A stretch of 64,000 nucleotides of DNA, taken from positions 24,952,001 through 25,016,000 of the forward strand of contig NC_060112.1 of assembly GCF_021155765.1 (NCBI RefSeq). The letters run 5' to 3'. The position numbers and the translations under genes are program-made. Below, in pieces: positions 23,987 through 37,100 of this stretch (within the stretch, counting starts at the first letter, position 1; each line of letters opens with the position of its first letter). The DNA is from Diprion similis (taxonomy: Eukaryota; Arthropoda; Insecta; Hymenoptera; Diprionidae). The notes beneath the pieces are model-generated. The model worked only from the letters and a program-made list of their open reading frames with translations. It was not told where the DNA came from and searched no databases.

Positions 23987-25099
23987 AAATTTCACCTCTG
24001 TAGCTGTACATTCTCTCATGAATTCTCAAAGGACATTGACATCGGCACATTGTCCTCACTAACAAGAAGATGCAGTCGAGACTGTGAACGTCTCAATGCC
24101 TGACAAACGTAGAAATGAGTAATACGTTTTCAAAAAAGCCACATAACGTCGTTACATGACTGTATTCTGTTCATCTGTGATTATAAATAAATTAATGAAT
24201 GAATGATGAGAATAAAATACTTGCCTGAATCAGACTGAACTACAACTGCAGTCCCGTAAAAGTTCCGTAGCATAACAAACTGAAGTAAAACAGTCAAGAC
24301 TGCAATGTAGATTGAAATGTGTGTATCACAAGACAGAGACTGTGCTGTTAAAACGGGAAATAATCAGTAATTATACGCCGGCGGCAGCAACAGCAGCAGC
24401 ATTGTATCAGTTCCCATCTTGATTTATTTTAAGAAAGTGTGAAACGGCGAATGAACAATCCGCTATGGAAATACGTACCTTATACCGCCATAATTACGTA
24501 AGGAGGGTGGAGGGGGGATTGATCGTTGCTTTCATTCGTACAACTGTACCTTATACCTGCGGCTCTTCGAGTACTTATGTACACACGGTAATTAGTTCTT
24601 GTCTTCTCAGTAGGCATAATACGTATGTTCGCAATGATGATAATACGCATCAGCTTAAGTTATGTATGTATACAAGTACGTTGTAGTTTGCATGGCAATA
24701 ACGTGTATAAGTATAATGTAACACACCATTAGCATAGAATTATCAATTCGCGATATAAATCATCGACGGTACTTATACTATAGGATTGAAATTTGAATAT
24801 ATTTTTACTTTTTATCCTCCTTCTATGAAACGTTTACATTCGTCATTTTAATAAGACTCGAAAATCAAATTTTTCTACGTGACCTCTCGACAATGGAGTA
24901 TACGAATTAACGTTGCGTGCCTGTGTATATTTAATTGTAAATGCGTTAAATGTGTGTCTGGAAATGAATAGGATAAATCCTGACGACGAAGGCGACTAAA
25001 AGAAAAAAATGGTGTAATTTTTAATGATAAAATCAGATCCCGTGGAGAGATTGTAACTTCGTAATAATGTGATTTTTTAATTTGCTTGTTCGTTTCTCT

Positions 25100-25810
25100 T
25101 TCTCTCTCAACAGAATGGCGCCAGTTCTGCGCGAATGTTGCACCATTTATGCTTAAGTCTCTTCCAGCCTCGGCCTTAACGGGGCACCGCAATTCTCTGG
25201 CGAGCAAACGAACGGATGATCGTCGATATTGTTTTGCATGCGGACTGCTGAGGCGCTCCACATCGTTCAAACCAACCTGCGAATATCGCGAAGGTACTGC
25301 AATGTAGGAGGAGTGAAAGTCTCGAAGTCGAGTCCTGACTGGAGTCTCCGGTTCGCTTCGGTCCGCGGGAGTCCGCGGCGGTTCTCGTTACTTGCATAGG
25401 AGGAAAAGGAAGGGGGGGGGGGGGGGGGGGGGGGCTGGGTATTGCTACTGTAAAACACTTTTTGGTCCAGTGATTTCGGTGAGTCGAGTAGTAGCCCGTA
25501 GTTAAATCTCGAATTGCATAATAATAGCTGTTCCGTCGAGATCGAGGGAGCTTAACTATAAGATAAACAAAATTTTCGGCGCACTCCAATTATTGGAGAC
25601 AAATTTTTACAAGGGAAAAAGGTCACGAGACGATTGCATACCGGTATATGATTCAAACGCCGTTGGAACAAAACAAAGATGGCCGCCGCTGACGCGCACG
25701 CTTGCGGTTTTGTTTTGGCTCTAAGATTTTTTCCGTCACTCGCCAATCGTCGAGTACGGCCTCAAGCCGAACATATTGATGGCAAGGATTGTTTACGCAT
25801 GGTTTGAACT
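25100..25810 (+). promoter_or_regulatory. GC-rich promoter-like block with possible exon and 42-aa ORF
   Basis: An exon-like piece (about 25115-25292) has a T/C-rich acceptor (CTCTCTCAACAG) and a donor GAAG|GTACTG. GC-rich sequence and a 23-G run follow. At 25674 the sequence ACAAAGATGGCCGCC resembles a YY1 or initiator-proximal site. Its ATG (25679) opens a 42-codon frame, MAAADAHACGFVLALRFFPS..., to TGA 25807. The block looks like a transcription start region, perhaps an alternative one for the gene at 31929. No product is recognised. Confidence 0.3.
25412..25434. repeat. Poly(G) run of 23
   Basis: Uninterrupted G run following AGGAAAAGGAA. Long enough for G-quadruplex formation; also a place where assemblies often err. 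Confidence 0.85.
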
Positions 25811-27273
25811 TCGAAGAATGCTTGCAAGCTGGGAATTTAGTTTGCGAAATTCCTAACCGTACATGCTTGCACGCACGCACGCACGCATGGGCGTTAGCTT
25901 GTGCAATGGTTCACGCTCTCGATGAAACTTGGAATATTTTAACACTACATAATTGATTTAGTCGTAGATTCTCAGCTCTCGGATAAGCTTCGTTGAACGC
26001 CCAAGTTTAATACAGGTGTGAATAATTGATAGTGCAGGGTGAGTATTTACGAAAGGTTTGTTATAACAGAACAGTCAAGGCTTATAACAAACGTAGTGCG
26101 GAGTTTTGTAATCTTAATTGCAATCGGAATCGGAACCGTAACCGCGGCGTCTCCGGAGTGTCAAACGAGCCGTGGCCAAAATTATATACCTACATACATT
26201 ATTTTACCTACTTACGTATTTTATTCTGTAGATATGGGGATCGGGGAACTTTTCAAATATCTTCATATAGTACTTACGACTGACTTTTATTGTCAGTTGC
26301 AATCTTCGAAGTTTTCTCACCACGGTTTTTCGCGGTTGCTGCGTAAATACAATTGCAAAGTGTCATGGATGCGAGTGTTTAGACATTGTGAAGCCCAGTG
26401 CGTGATAATTACCTGTAACAGTAAAGGGGTTGACCGTGTAAGTGTTATAGAAACTTACAACAAAGTTTTTGGTTTCAAATTTTCTGTGAACAATGAAGAG
26501 AAGCTATCAGAAGCGTGTGCCGCTTTTCACCACACATCCGTTTAATCGTTAGTTTGAAACGATGTTGCAGTTATAGAAAATTGCGTTTTCAAATTCTTAC
26601 CGCAAGTACTTAAAACGAATATATAAATAAATGCATAAATGCGAAAGGTATGTGAGTGTAATTCTATGTGTAGGTATAATGAAATCGTGAAAGTCGAACC
26701 ACATAGGTGCTCCTTGTGTCTATGAAACTGCCTACGTAGACCGCAACTTATCAATGCGTCACCCGCGCTAACCAAGGTACGATATACAGAGGAGACCGAG
26801 ATCCAGTAGACGCAGATCCGCGTTCATTACGACCCCGTGTTCTCCATTATGCACCGAGAGAAATTTCCACCTGTATTATAGGTTACCATAGAGTCTTTAG
26901 AACTATTTTCATTTTTTATCACGCCCGAAAACTAGACTTCTGGATAAAATGTGAAAGTTAATTTTGTAACTGAAACCAGAAAATCTGATAACTGTTGTGT
27001 GTTTCTGTTCTTTTTCATCTGGGTCATTCGTACTATACGTTCTTGTAACTATGGGGGTAATGTGATGTTGGTGCAACGACGAAATGATGTTAAGGTCTCA
27101 TTTAACTCGAAGAACGTAGTCAAGTATAAAAAAAGAAAGTATGTAATATTGCGATAACCAGAAAATGTAATATTGTCAACTGAAATCAAATTAAATATTA
27201 ATTTACCGGTACCAAATTTTCGTCTTATTTCAACAGTATTTAAACCATGATCACTTAACGATACCCATTTTTA

Positions 27274-27314
27274 CACAAAAGTTTTCTAGTAACTATAACA
27301 TTTGAAATTTTTCG
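27274..27314. repeat. Dispersed repeat, family C copy 1
   Basis: TTTTCTAGTAACTATAACAT and the following bases match, in reverse orientation, the segment at 30523-30560 (27-28 of 32 bases). Probably a terminus of an old transposon. Confidence 0.5.
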
Positions 27315-29685
27315 CTGTTTACCGCGTGTATTTAGGCTAAAACTAGATTCCGTCTAAACATGATGAAGGATATTCCATATGGAATGGCAATATAGAGTTA
27401 CAGTTGGACTTGGTAGTTGGTACAGATTCGTCCCGTCTAGTCGAGCCGCCAGTTGTTCGTTTTGTTGCACCGCCATTTTGGCTTGCATTACAGGTATAAA
27501 TGGTAAAAGCTGACGGTTTGCAATCCCACGCGTGCAGGATATTATTAGAACGTGCATGATGCATGTACAGCTCATGTATGTAGCTACAGTTTCACAGCTT
27601 CGGTGAATCGCAGTCACCGTGTATCGCTGCATCCTGTATTATATTTACGTTAAAAGAGGTGAGAAAATTTTGCAATTTTTTCATAAGTAAAGATTAGTAC
27701 GTCGATCGACACGTAGAATTATCCAAAGATTCGAAAAATCCTTCGAAACTTATCAACTTCAATATATAAAATAACATCGAAGCGTGAATATTCATGCAAT
27801 GTTTTTCTTTTTATTCGTTCGTAAAGTGAGATTCAGACGAGGAGATGTGATTTTGCTATCGCAGTTACATGTATCGCCTTGCTGGTAAAATATTCATTTC
27901 ACTGATCGGGTTATAGAGTCGTAAATAAAAAAAATTTTAGACCATCACAGATGATTTTTTTTCTCTTTCTATACCACGCGCTTGGATTTCGTTTTTGATT
28001 CGTTACAAATGCGCCTGCTAAAGGTGAAAAAGATAAAAGATGAAAGATGGATGCTGCGGGTAACCGCATCGTCGACTGAGTTTTTATTAAATTTTTTGTT
28101 CCTACATAATACGTATATATGGTATACCTAGAATAAGTTTTATTCGAATCTAATTACCGTGTTTGTATTTCATCCTAACCATCCGAGCGAATAAGCGTTC
28201 GGTTTGATTTAATTCAAAACTGGAAATGAATCGTAAAAATTTACTCTGATTCTCGTTTATTAAACTGCAGATACTCGATTCTATTTCCACTCGTTTTCGG
28301 CATGTATTTATCAGATTGAAGTATCCGAATCCTTTTTAAACAATTGGAGACTGCATGTAATAAAAAGATCCAACAGAGAATTCGTGTAACCGTGAAAGAT
28401 ACAAAATTCGAAACAGATATATACTATACTTTGGATAGCAAGCGCATGAGTGAACTGCTGTGATAAATCGTGACTGTCATAACGGGAATAAAAAAAACTT
28501 GAAAACATCGTTGCATTAGTTGACGCATTCGATTGTTGCCCCGAGACTGTGATATTTATAAACGAAATTGGTTGTTCCACGTAATCAATCGATCTGTCCT
28601 CGCGAGCGAATTCGAGGTCAGTGCGTTCTCTCTCCGCGGTTGCGGATCGGGTTATAAGCAGGTATCTGTATGTGTTCTAGGTTTATAGATTGGACGGCGT
28701 ATATAATGCATAGATATATACATAGACCGCTGTAAGAAATCAAAAATAATCATTCCAAAAAAGAAAATTGAAAGTGAGGATCAGCGCGAATCTCCACTTT
28801 TATAATAGTGTATTATGATGAGGTCTACTTTCGTTACTATATTCAAACCGATGTAGAACTTTCTTGAAATATTGAAAATAACGACACTTTCTACACTTAT
28901 TTACATATAAGTGTAAGTGTGGAAGGTCTATAGCACGCTGGGGATTGAAATGGATCTGCACTTTTAACCGATCCAATTACACCGGTTAATTATAATTCGT
29001 TAGTCAGTGAAATGGTCACTTTATCGAGTTCGACAAACAATGGCGTTCGAATCAACTCGCAGGCCCCGATTCAAAGTGATATATCTCCAAATTTGGGGCG
29101 TCTACAAGATTCATGTTTCTAGTTTATGCAGGTTTCATTTTAGAGAGCCGGAGAAAGAAAGAGTTCGGAGAAAAAAAGGGAGAAGAAAAACGCATTCGTT
29201 TAGCTGTATGTTATGCCCATTGCCCTCTCGGATCGGGACAATGGAAAGGAAGAAATTTAAATTCAAGATACGCTGAAGCGCCGCGTTGCGTTCCACAAGC
29301 CGATCTCTGGGACTCTGGAACCCTGGACCTTCTTCGTTTAAACCCGGCTGGTGACTCCCGGGTGAAAAAAGACATTATTTTCACGGCCGCTTCATACTCC
29401 GTTTCGCCCTAACCATATGTGTGTATGGCTGAGCTTGTGTCGACATCGCTCGAAGCTTGGACTATTTTCAGTTGTGCCGAAAGAGAGGAACTGTTTTTGG
29501 CCAAATTCTTCTCGACGTGAAAGTGCTCCGAAATAAAGAGGCCTTTTTTATTCGCTAAGTTCTTGAGACAACTGTAGAAACAAGTCTTTGTTCCGGGACA
29601 AACAACTTCTGTAAAAGATGCGAGTACCAAAGACATTATCATACATTAAAAGACGTACAATAATGTTCATTAACGTCTTTGGCTT

Positions 29686-30014
29686 CCGGCTAACTTGTTT
29701 TCGGTCCGAGACAAAATGCGATCTCAATTCTATACGAATTATGTGACAATGACTGTCGATGCAATCGACGCGAGAGAAGAGATTGTGAGATAGCATCAAG
29801 CTCGCATTTTATTTCGAACCAAAAACAAGTTAGCCGAAACTTGTTTTCGGTCCAAAGCAAAACGCGAGTTCCATTCTGTACAAATTGTGTGACAATGACC
29901 GGCGATGCAGCCGACGTGAGAGATTGTGAGTCATTGTCATAAAATTCGTATAGAATCGAACTCGCATTTCGTTTCGGACTGAAAACAAGTTAGTCGCAAG
30001 GTTCAGGCATTAAC
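29686..30014. mobile_element. MITE family A, two copies in tandem
   Basis: Copy 2 runs from CCGGCTAACTTGTTTTCGG (29686) to CAAGTTAGCCG (29836). Copy 3 starts at once (AAACTTGTTTTCGG, 29837) and ends at CAAGTTAGTCGCAAGGTTCAGGCATTAA (to 30014, in two parts). Each is a long imperfect hairpin with the TTCTATACGAA/TTCGTATAGAA arms and a GCGATGCAGCCGACG-type centre seen in copy 1 at 8412. The copies differ from each other at many positions, so they are old. Confidence 0.75.
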
Positions 30015-30520
30015 GAAAATTACTGTACATACGTGCAGAAGAGATTTTTGAAGAGAATTGAGGGTACATATGACGACGATATTAACGCGGCCGCGGAGGA
30101 TTGCCTAACCGACTGGTTATGTCGCGTTTAATCGACTCGCCTTACAACTTTTATTATACTTATGCCTATATACCTGTTTTTTGACTCGGTGAACGACGAC
30201 GAAGACGCTGAGAGCTGTTTGCTGATGAAGCTGCCGCCGTGAACCTCCTCTCAGCCATCTCAGCTTAGCATCGGCAGCTGACAAAGCAGCCTAGCAGCGC
30301 GTGTTCATAGTCGGCGACAAAGAGAGTGATATAACACTCCATCGGCACTCACGATCATAGGTTATAATATATCCTATACACACCACCGCGGCAGGACTCG
30401 TTTGCGCAACGAAACGCGTTGAGATCGTTTATCTCCGACCTGCTTGCGACCGGGCAAAAGCCACTCATTTTACACAGGCTCGATGCAATCCAATCAACGT
30501 GCCGCGAACACTTGTATCCA
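30015..30520 (+). promoter_or_regulatory. GC-richer block upstream of the 219-aa gene
   Basis: Sequence at 30090-30500 is CpG- and CAG/CTG-rich with no long frame. It lies 1.3 kb before the exon at 31802 and could hold its promoter or first untranslated exon (for example near 30180-30320). No definite core motif. Confidence 0.25.
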
Positions 30521-30522
30521 CA

Positions 30523-30560
30523 CTGAGAAAAATTTCATTTGTCACAGTTACTAGAAAATT
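30523..30560. repeat. Dispersed repeat, family C copy 2
   Basis: GAAAAATTTCATTTGTCACAG and the next bases through TACTAGAAAATTCT are the inverted partner of 27274-27314. A poly(A) run follows at about 30613-30631. Confidence 0.5.
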
Positions 30561-31801
30561 CTATTTAATAATGCATGTCGTTATAATAATAACTTGAAGA
30601 TGATTAGAATTACAAAAAAAAAAAAAAAAAAACAATCTTCTACCAATAACTATTGCATGCAGATAATCAAAATTGTCTGATTATTACAATATTAAATATG
30701 TTTGATTTATAGACTACTCCAACATTTTTGCAGTCAAATTAAGGCCTTAACATCGAAATATGGCAATAGTTACAATAATATCGAATGCCTATAACCAAAA
30801 AGAATGTAGTACCTACTGATTTCCTGGTTACGCTTAGAGAACTCATTTTTATTCTGTATGCAGAATAATATTTTTCGCTTATGATATAAAATTAAAATAG
30901 ATAAGGATCAGTAATTTCTCTCAATGTTCCATCGCAAGATGTACTACAAATAACATCGCCATTTTAGATTATGCTTTATCCGATGATGATTCGCCGCCAT
31001 TATTTTATATACTTTTTATTAACTTCTACTGCAGCTGCTAAAACCTGATATCGCTTTTAATGCCCTTGCCTGTTCAAAGTTGAACAATATAGAGTTGCGT
31101 AGGCGCATTTATCAAGGACGATCATCGTAAATAACGAAAAAACCTCCGGCATTCATTTCTCGTTTCATATAGAGGGTGTTCGGAATTTTATTAAAACACC
31201 AAAATGGCGCTGAAACTATACAGCCCGCAGTGTGATGATTTTGAGAGACAATTGAGTCGCGAGTGTCATCATTTATTTTTTACAGCGCCAAGCTTTTCTT
31301 AATCGTCTTTCAATTAAAATCGACGTTTAACTGTACGATTAAAAGTGAGACAGCCTGTGCATGCGTATTTTATATCTGAATTCATGCACGATGTACAATT
31401 CATAATGAGATATCTTAATTTCAAAAACGCAATCGTGAATCTATAACCCGTTCGATCGGTAGAATCTCGTAAAAGTGATTTTCTTGCCTTGAAATACGCT
31501 GACAAATATGGAGCCAAAGAGAGCTGATGCAGATAAGAAGGAGAGGATTTAAAAAACTGGTAGTAACGTACCGCAATGTTCAGCCCGCGTATTTCAAGCC
31601 GTCTGACCAACCATTCGGGTTTGATAAAAGTCGCGGTTGTTTATTGGTATATATAAAGAATATTGTACAATCTTTCCATGTTTCTCCCTTTCGCTTCGGG
31701 ATTTAGTTTCATTGTTCCACGATATATGTTTCAGCAATTTACGATCTAATTATTCAAGAAGCTAATTGCTAATTGGTGAATTTTATTGCTCCTTGTTGCA
31801 G

Positions 31802-33258
31802 AATAAGATCGTCCTTGGAAGTGATCAAGCCTTGGATAAACGCCGGTGGATATTCTCAGTTTCTTATAGATCGTCGATAAACCGACGGTTTCCACAAAAG
31901 AGGGGGGAAACGGGACGGCGAATAAGCCATGGCGAGGCAGCAGACGACTGACCGGAATATTCCTCACCTACGGGACATATTCGGGTTCGGTAGTAAATGG
32001 GAGAACGGGAGAACACCGGCCGAGGAAAAAGCTCCAGGACACGATAGCGCCGTTTCCGTTAGCTCGACTTCTGGCGACGAAGAGAGTCCGAAGAATAATA
32101 AGAAGAAGAAATCACGACGTCGCGATAACAGCAAAACCCTGACGGAGAGTGACGTTAAACACCTCGAGAGACACTTGTCGATGAAGAAAACGATCCGGAA
32201 GAAGATAATGCGCGATCTTCAACAAGCCTTCGTCGAGGATCCCAACGAGTTCAGGGTCGATGACATTCCTCCTGAACAACTCAAGGCTGAGATAAATATA
32301 CAGAGCCTTAGCTTTGGCACACCGTCTCAAAAACAGGGACGAAATCGCGGCAACGCCGAGAGCAATTTTCTCGACATGCTCAGAGGTGGTGGCGGTGAGA
32401 ATAATAAACTCATTATATCATTCTAACCAATTGTCAATAATAGAATTACCTACGACTTTCAAAAAAGGATCTTCGATCAGTCGACATTGCTATCTCCATC
32501 CTTTGTTTATAGTCCGTGCAGTTGCAAAAAACAAACACCAATTCGCTTAGATTTTTTAGTTGATTATAGAAATTCATGGATCCGAAGTTACGTAATCGAA
32601 CGTTAATTTGATAGGAACTTGGCAAGTATATTCCCATAATGATGTGAAACTGACGCATGAAAATGTAGAAATAATCAGGAAACTGATAGCACGATTATAT
32701 GGATGAATCGTGGTCGCAATTTTTGACGCCACTTTAGCAGACCTCGATTCACGAGGTCACAGAGACAGCAATTTTTATTATAAACCAGATTTCTGTGTCA
32801 GATTAAGAAAAAGATTAAGTTATCGCACAACTTTTGTGCCAGGTCCACTTTTGACCGGTAGAACTGTTTCAGACAATTTTCCATTACTAAACTTAGAAAA
32901 GTTGACCTGTGAAGTTTTGCAAATTCGCAAACGAGCAGATAAAATGCACTAATTCCGCAGTATGCAGGATGAAACGAAGTAGACATAAATAACTTGCATA
33001 CATATACAAAAGTTTTTTCGCCAAGAACGAATGAAACAATTTTTTTTATTTTAACGCTGCGCAGGCGTTGAGAAGGGGGGAAATGACGTGGACCGTGATT
33101 CTGGACACGGTGGTTCTCCGACGAGGGAACCTCAGGGTCAAGACGCGGACGATGAGTGCAGTTACACCTACGATGGCCACGGAGGTGGAACGCCGGCTTC
33201 GAAGAAGCCAGGAAACTTCTGGAGACGTTTCACGATGAAGAATCGTAACAAGCGGTAA
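31802..33258 (+). CDS. Unrecognised 219-aa protein (two coding exons)
   Basis: An acceptor (CTCCTTGTTGCAG) ends at 31801. The exon carries 127 bases of 5' UTR, an in-frame TAA and then GCCATGG at 31926, a strong start context (ATG 31929). Coding exons are 31929-32394 and 33065-33258; donor GGCG|GTGAGA and acceptor GCGCAG join in phase 1. The protein begins MARQQTTDRNIPHLRDIFGF. It has a Ser-rich acidic stretch, a Lys/Arg run (NKKKKSRRRDN), a likely helix (HLERHLSMKKTIRKKIMRDL), a Gly-rich linker over the junction and a basic end FWRRFTMKNRNKR. It has no signal peptide or membrane span. Probably cytosolic or nuclear; the family is unknown to me. The 5' end is likely upstream, perhaps at 30.2, 25.1 or 9.5 kb. 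Confidence 0.8.
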
Positions 33259-33299
33259 ACTAAACGCGGGATATTCCGCAGGCCCGAAAAGCGAGCATA

Positions 33300-33340
33300 A
33301 TTAATATAATTACATTATACATATATATATATATATTAGA
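33300..33340. repeat. AT-rich (TA)n run in the 3' UTR
   Basis: TATA-rich sequence with about nine TA units just after the stop codon of the 219-aa gene. Confidence 0.7.
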
Positions 33341-34098
33341 ATTATACGAAATATAAGATATTAATATAGCATATATGATGATTAATTATCGTCCAGCATA
33401 TATAATATTTCTGAAAGCAGAGTAATTACGTGTGGAAACTGTGATATAAGTGCATTGCCCACCCGATTATCCGCAATCGATTCACCCGATACGAGCGAAC
33501 TTTACAATTTTCGCTATCTGCGGAGATCAGGTTTTGGTAAAACGATGTAATACCTAGTGAATTTATGTCTCGCGCCAAATTACTCGTTTCTCATTGGTCG
33601 GTCCGATTCCACTCGCTAGTGTTATAAACAGCGAACCAATTAGATACGTGAATTTGGCGCAGGCGCAATCGACTGTTTCGTTTTACCAATTACATGCAAT
33701 AAGATGTCGTTGAAAGACAATTGTTTGTATTTTTTTTTATCTTAAATAATGTATTCCCATAATTTAATTGAATTATTCCGTATTCGTTACGAATATTTCC
33801 TTATTCAGACGCCTCGAATGCTTAAATCAATATACTAATTTGCAAATTTTTAACCATAGATTCCGAAGCCTTGATTACAAATTGTTTTCGCGACTAATTG
33901 GCACGTTATTTAATCTACTATACATAATATATAAATGCTTGATGGATATTTGAATATACATATATTTATACAATAGTACTTTAATTTTACGTTATATTGT
34001 ACTTTAAGGGATACAGTTAAGAGTGCTTTCGTATGTATATGAAAAAAGTAAATATATATAAAAAGATTATTGTATCTGCATAACTGCGATGTACTTAA

Positions 34099-34104
34099 AA
34101 TAAA
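34099..34104 (+). terminator. Candidate poly(A) signal (AATAAA)
   Basis: AATAAA 840 bases after the stop of the 219-aa gene, followed by a T/G-containing stretch. The 3' UTR would be AT-rich and about 0.86 kb. Confidence 0.45.
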
Positions 34105-34109
34105 TATAT

Positions 34110-37100
34110 CTTACGACGATTAAGTCTGCGCGTGATTCCTCTTAAACTGTAGCAAAAAAAAAAATAATAAATGAAAGTAATGCACGTATTCACGGTATAA
34201 GTGATACATTAATTAGTTCGAGAATTACACGTATTTTGGGTATTGAGAAGTATGATTATAAAAAAAACGTAACACTAGGCGCTTCTACCAGACCAACATT
34301 TTCGTTGCCACTGTGTGAAATTGCTGTCTAACATATAGCAATATATTATCGCATCACAACTAATATTGTCATATAAGTACACACCTTATGCTTACAGGGG
34401 TTTCAAATAGAACTTATTAATTTCAAAAGAATTGGTTACAACTTTTTTGTGAATACGTACCTAAATAATATTCTGTGCTCGACAGTATTTTTCGTGTACT
34501 TAATTTGTTAGTATTAGCTAGTCACCGTACATACAGTAATAATAATAGCAATAGATATGGAGCGAAGTAGACGATGAATTTAAAATACATTAATACATGA
34601 ATATTACTATTCTTATGAATATACCATAAATTTACCCGACGTTATAATTAGAAATATTGGTATAAGCTTAAAACTGTAGCTTGTATGATTTGCTCTTGAA
34701 AGTAAACCATTGATACGTATTTACACATAGTTAAATTTCGGAAGCTAAATCATCAGTCATTAGGCTTTCATCAAAGAAAATTTATAACTGAACCCGAACC
34801 TTGCAATCATTCTTTTCATGTGTTACAAAACTTGATAGCATAAGAAGGATGATATTCTAATGCGAGTAAATGGCAGCGTAGTTAGTTTTATGTCAACTTT
34901 TAAAATATGTAGCTAGCTGGATATTTTACGGAAAATCGTTTCTATGATTTTGAAAGCAAGTTTGTTGCAGTTAAGCTCTGAGTTTACACGTCTAGCATTC
35001 TCATCTGTAACGAAATGTTTCTTAGCTGCAGACAGTTTGGCAAATTTTTTGTATTTTAATAAAATAGTGGTATGTATATTGCGAATGGGAACGCGTATGT
35101 TCAACGAAAGGCATCATGTGATGTACGCTAAGTAGAGAAACAAAATAAGAAAATAGAGCTATGTATGATAACAATGTAGTTAAAAATAAACTAATCGACG
35201 AATATTAATATGTTCACTGTTCACTGTTGTATCACGTCAGTCAATTAATTCAATAATAAGAAATTAGCCATGAGATACACGCTCACTTGTGAAAAACTGG
35301 CTCCAGTACTCAGGTCAAGACGCCAGTTTCAATATCTTTTTGAGGGTTTAAAGGGTGAAATTATTGAGAATAGGCTCCAACAAATCGTTTCAGAGACAAA
35401 AGGATTTTTGCCAAAAAGGTAAATAAAATCTCGGAATAAAGGAAGGCTTTGGTTTTTTTGTAAACAAATTCTGGCAAATTTTCAAATTTGCTGGATTTAG
35501 TCAAACCTCAATTTACTTGAGCCCCACGAGAGACTAAAGTGGCTGCGTAAACGGATCAAAAGTTACAGCCGAAAGACAGAAAATTTTTACAAGTTTTCTT
35601 AGCTGTTGATTCTACGATGTTCTGGATGTATTTTCCGGTTTGCTTCAGGCACAATTGAAGGGAATCACCTCGCATAAATAAATTTTACAACGGTCCTGCC
35701 ACCAATTCGTAGTGTGTATTATAGCGTTGATGGCAGAATTTTGTTACCACATTCTCATACTGTAGTAACTTCGTCTTGTCAAGATTTATCCACGACAATT
35801 ATGACACCATCTCGGGAAGTTACAAGATACAGTTTTTTTTCGAAGACGGAACAGGTCAGTTGTTTTTTTTTTGCACCAGAGATACTTCCACGTTCGACTA
35901 CAGTCTTATTTGCATGACAACAATATGTATATCCGTATTTGTAAAACCCAGGAATTATTTAGCCACAACCAAACCACGATTACTCATTTTCGTGATAGTA
36001 ACAAATATGCGACTCAATTATACACTGCCGTAAAATTGATTAAACGATAAATTTAAGAGCAGGGTTTGGACAACACAGGTATTTTCATGACAATTATTTG
36101 CTAATTGGGACAATTAGCCTTTAGTCTACGTTTTTAATACTCTATTCCAGCTCATTACACTTAAACACGTATGATTAAATGATCGTTTCTACGCGAAAAT
36201 TTTTATGGAATAGTGGAAGATAAAATAAATTAAAGAAAAGCTAATAAAGACGAAGGAATTGGTTTAATCGCTATATTAATTAAAACAATTATTATCACAA
36301 ACTATGAATAAAATCGTACACAATAAAATAATATAAGCTTAAGTAAATCTATAAATTTCAATCGTTATCGCTTTATAATTTTATTTCGTTTGTGATTTGG
36401 TTTTCATAAATTAGGTTCATGATTATTTTCATTTCATAATATATTCAGGATAAAAAGATGTAAGTGTAAACGCGCAATCAGCTCGCTAGGCTGTTATTTC
36501 GAGTTTGGTCATTTCTTCCAAACATCTGTTTACATTTTTGACATATATTTTTTTTACAGATTTTTAAAAGTTGGCGTCAAGGCTTACACAATTTAGGTAC
36601 CAACAATATCGTAACGATATTCACAGTTTTCTCAGTTTATTAACAATGAATGTCACTTTGATCAACTGCGAGTTTTAATGATCATCATAACTTTTCATAA
36701 AGGAAAACGGTCAAGGCACCTTTAAAGTGGGTGTGAATGTTTTTCTTTTCACTTCACAATTCTTAAGCCATTTATACGTAAACATTATATTGCGTTAAAA
36801 TACTACTATATACAATTACGAAGATATCGTCCAAAATATCATATATGTGTGATTTTTTTTCGTTATAAAATTCTTTTTCTCATCCATTTTCATGTATAAT
36901 GTATACTATATATATGTGTATACGTGTTGCACAAAAGATGCATGTAATCTTTAATTGTCATTTTCTAAAATACATTGTATATTTACCTTATTATAGACTA
37001 ACAGAACTCAATGTTGCCACACTCATAATCCAGCAAGTCGAAGAAATCTCTTCAGCGATGAAAAAGTTTTTTGAAAAATTATTCGCATTTGGGAATGTTC

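Noticed and set aside
26039..26545. 168-codon open frame with a hydrophobic N-terminal stretch
   Set aside because: It starts at GTG right after an in-frame TAG, has no early ATG, and its start looks like a GGTGAGT donor. The protein sequence shows no domain.
31174..31290. GGTGTTCGGAATTTT segment and TGGCGCTG/CAGCGCCA inverted arms
   Set aside because: Looks transposon-like, but the paired arms are only 8 bp and no boundaries or copies are seen here.
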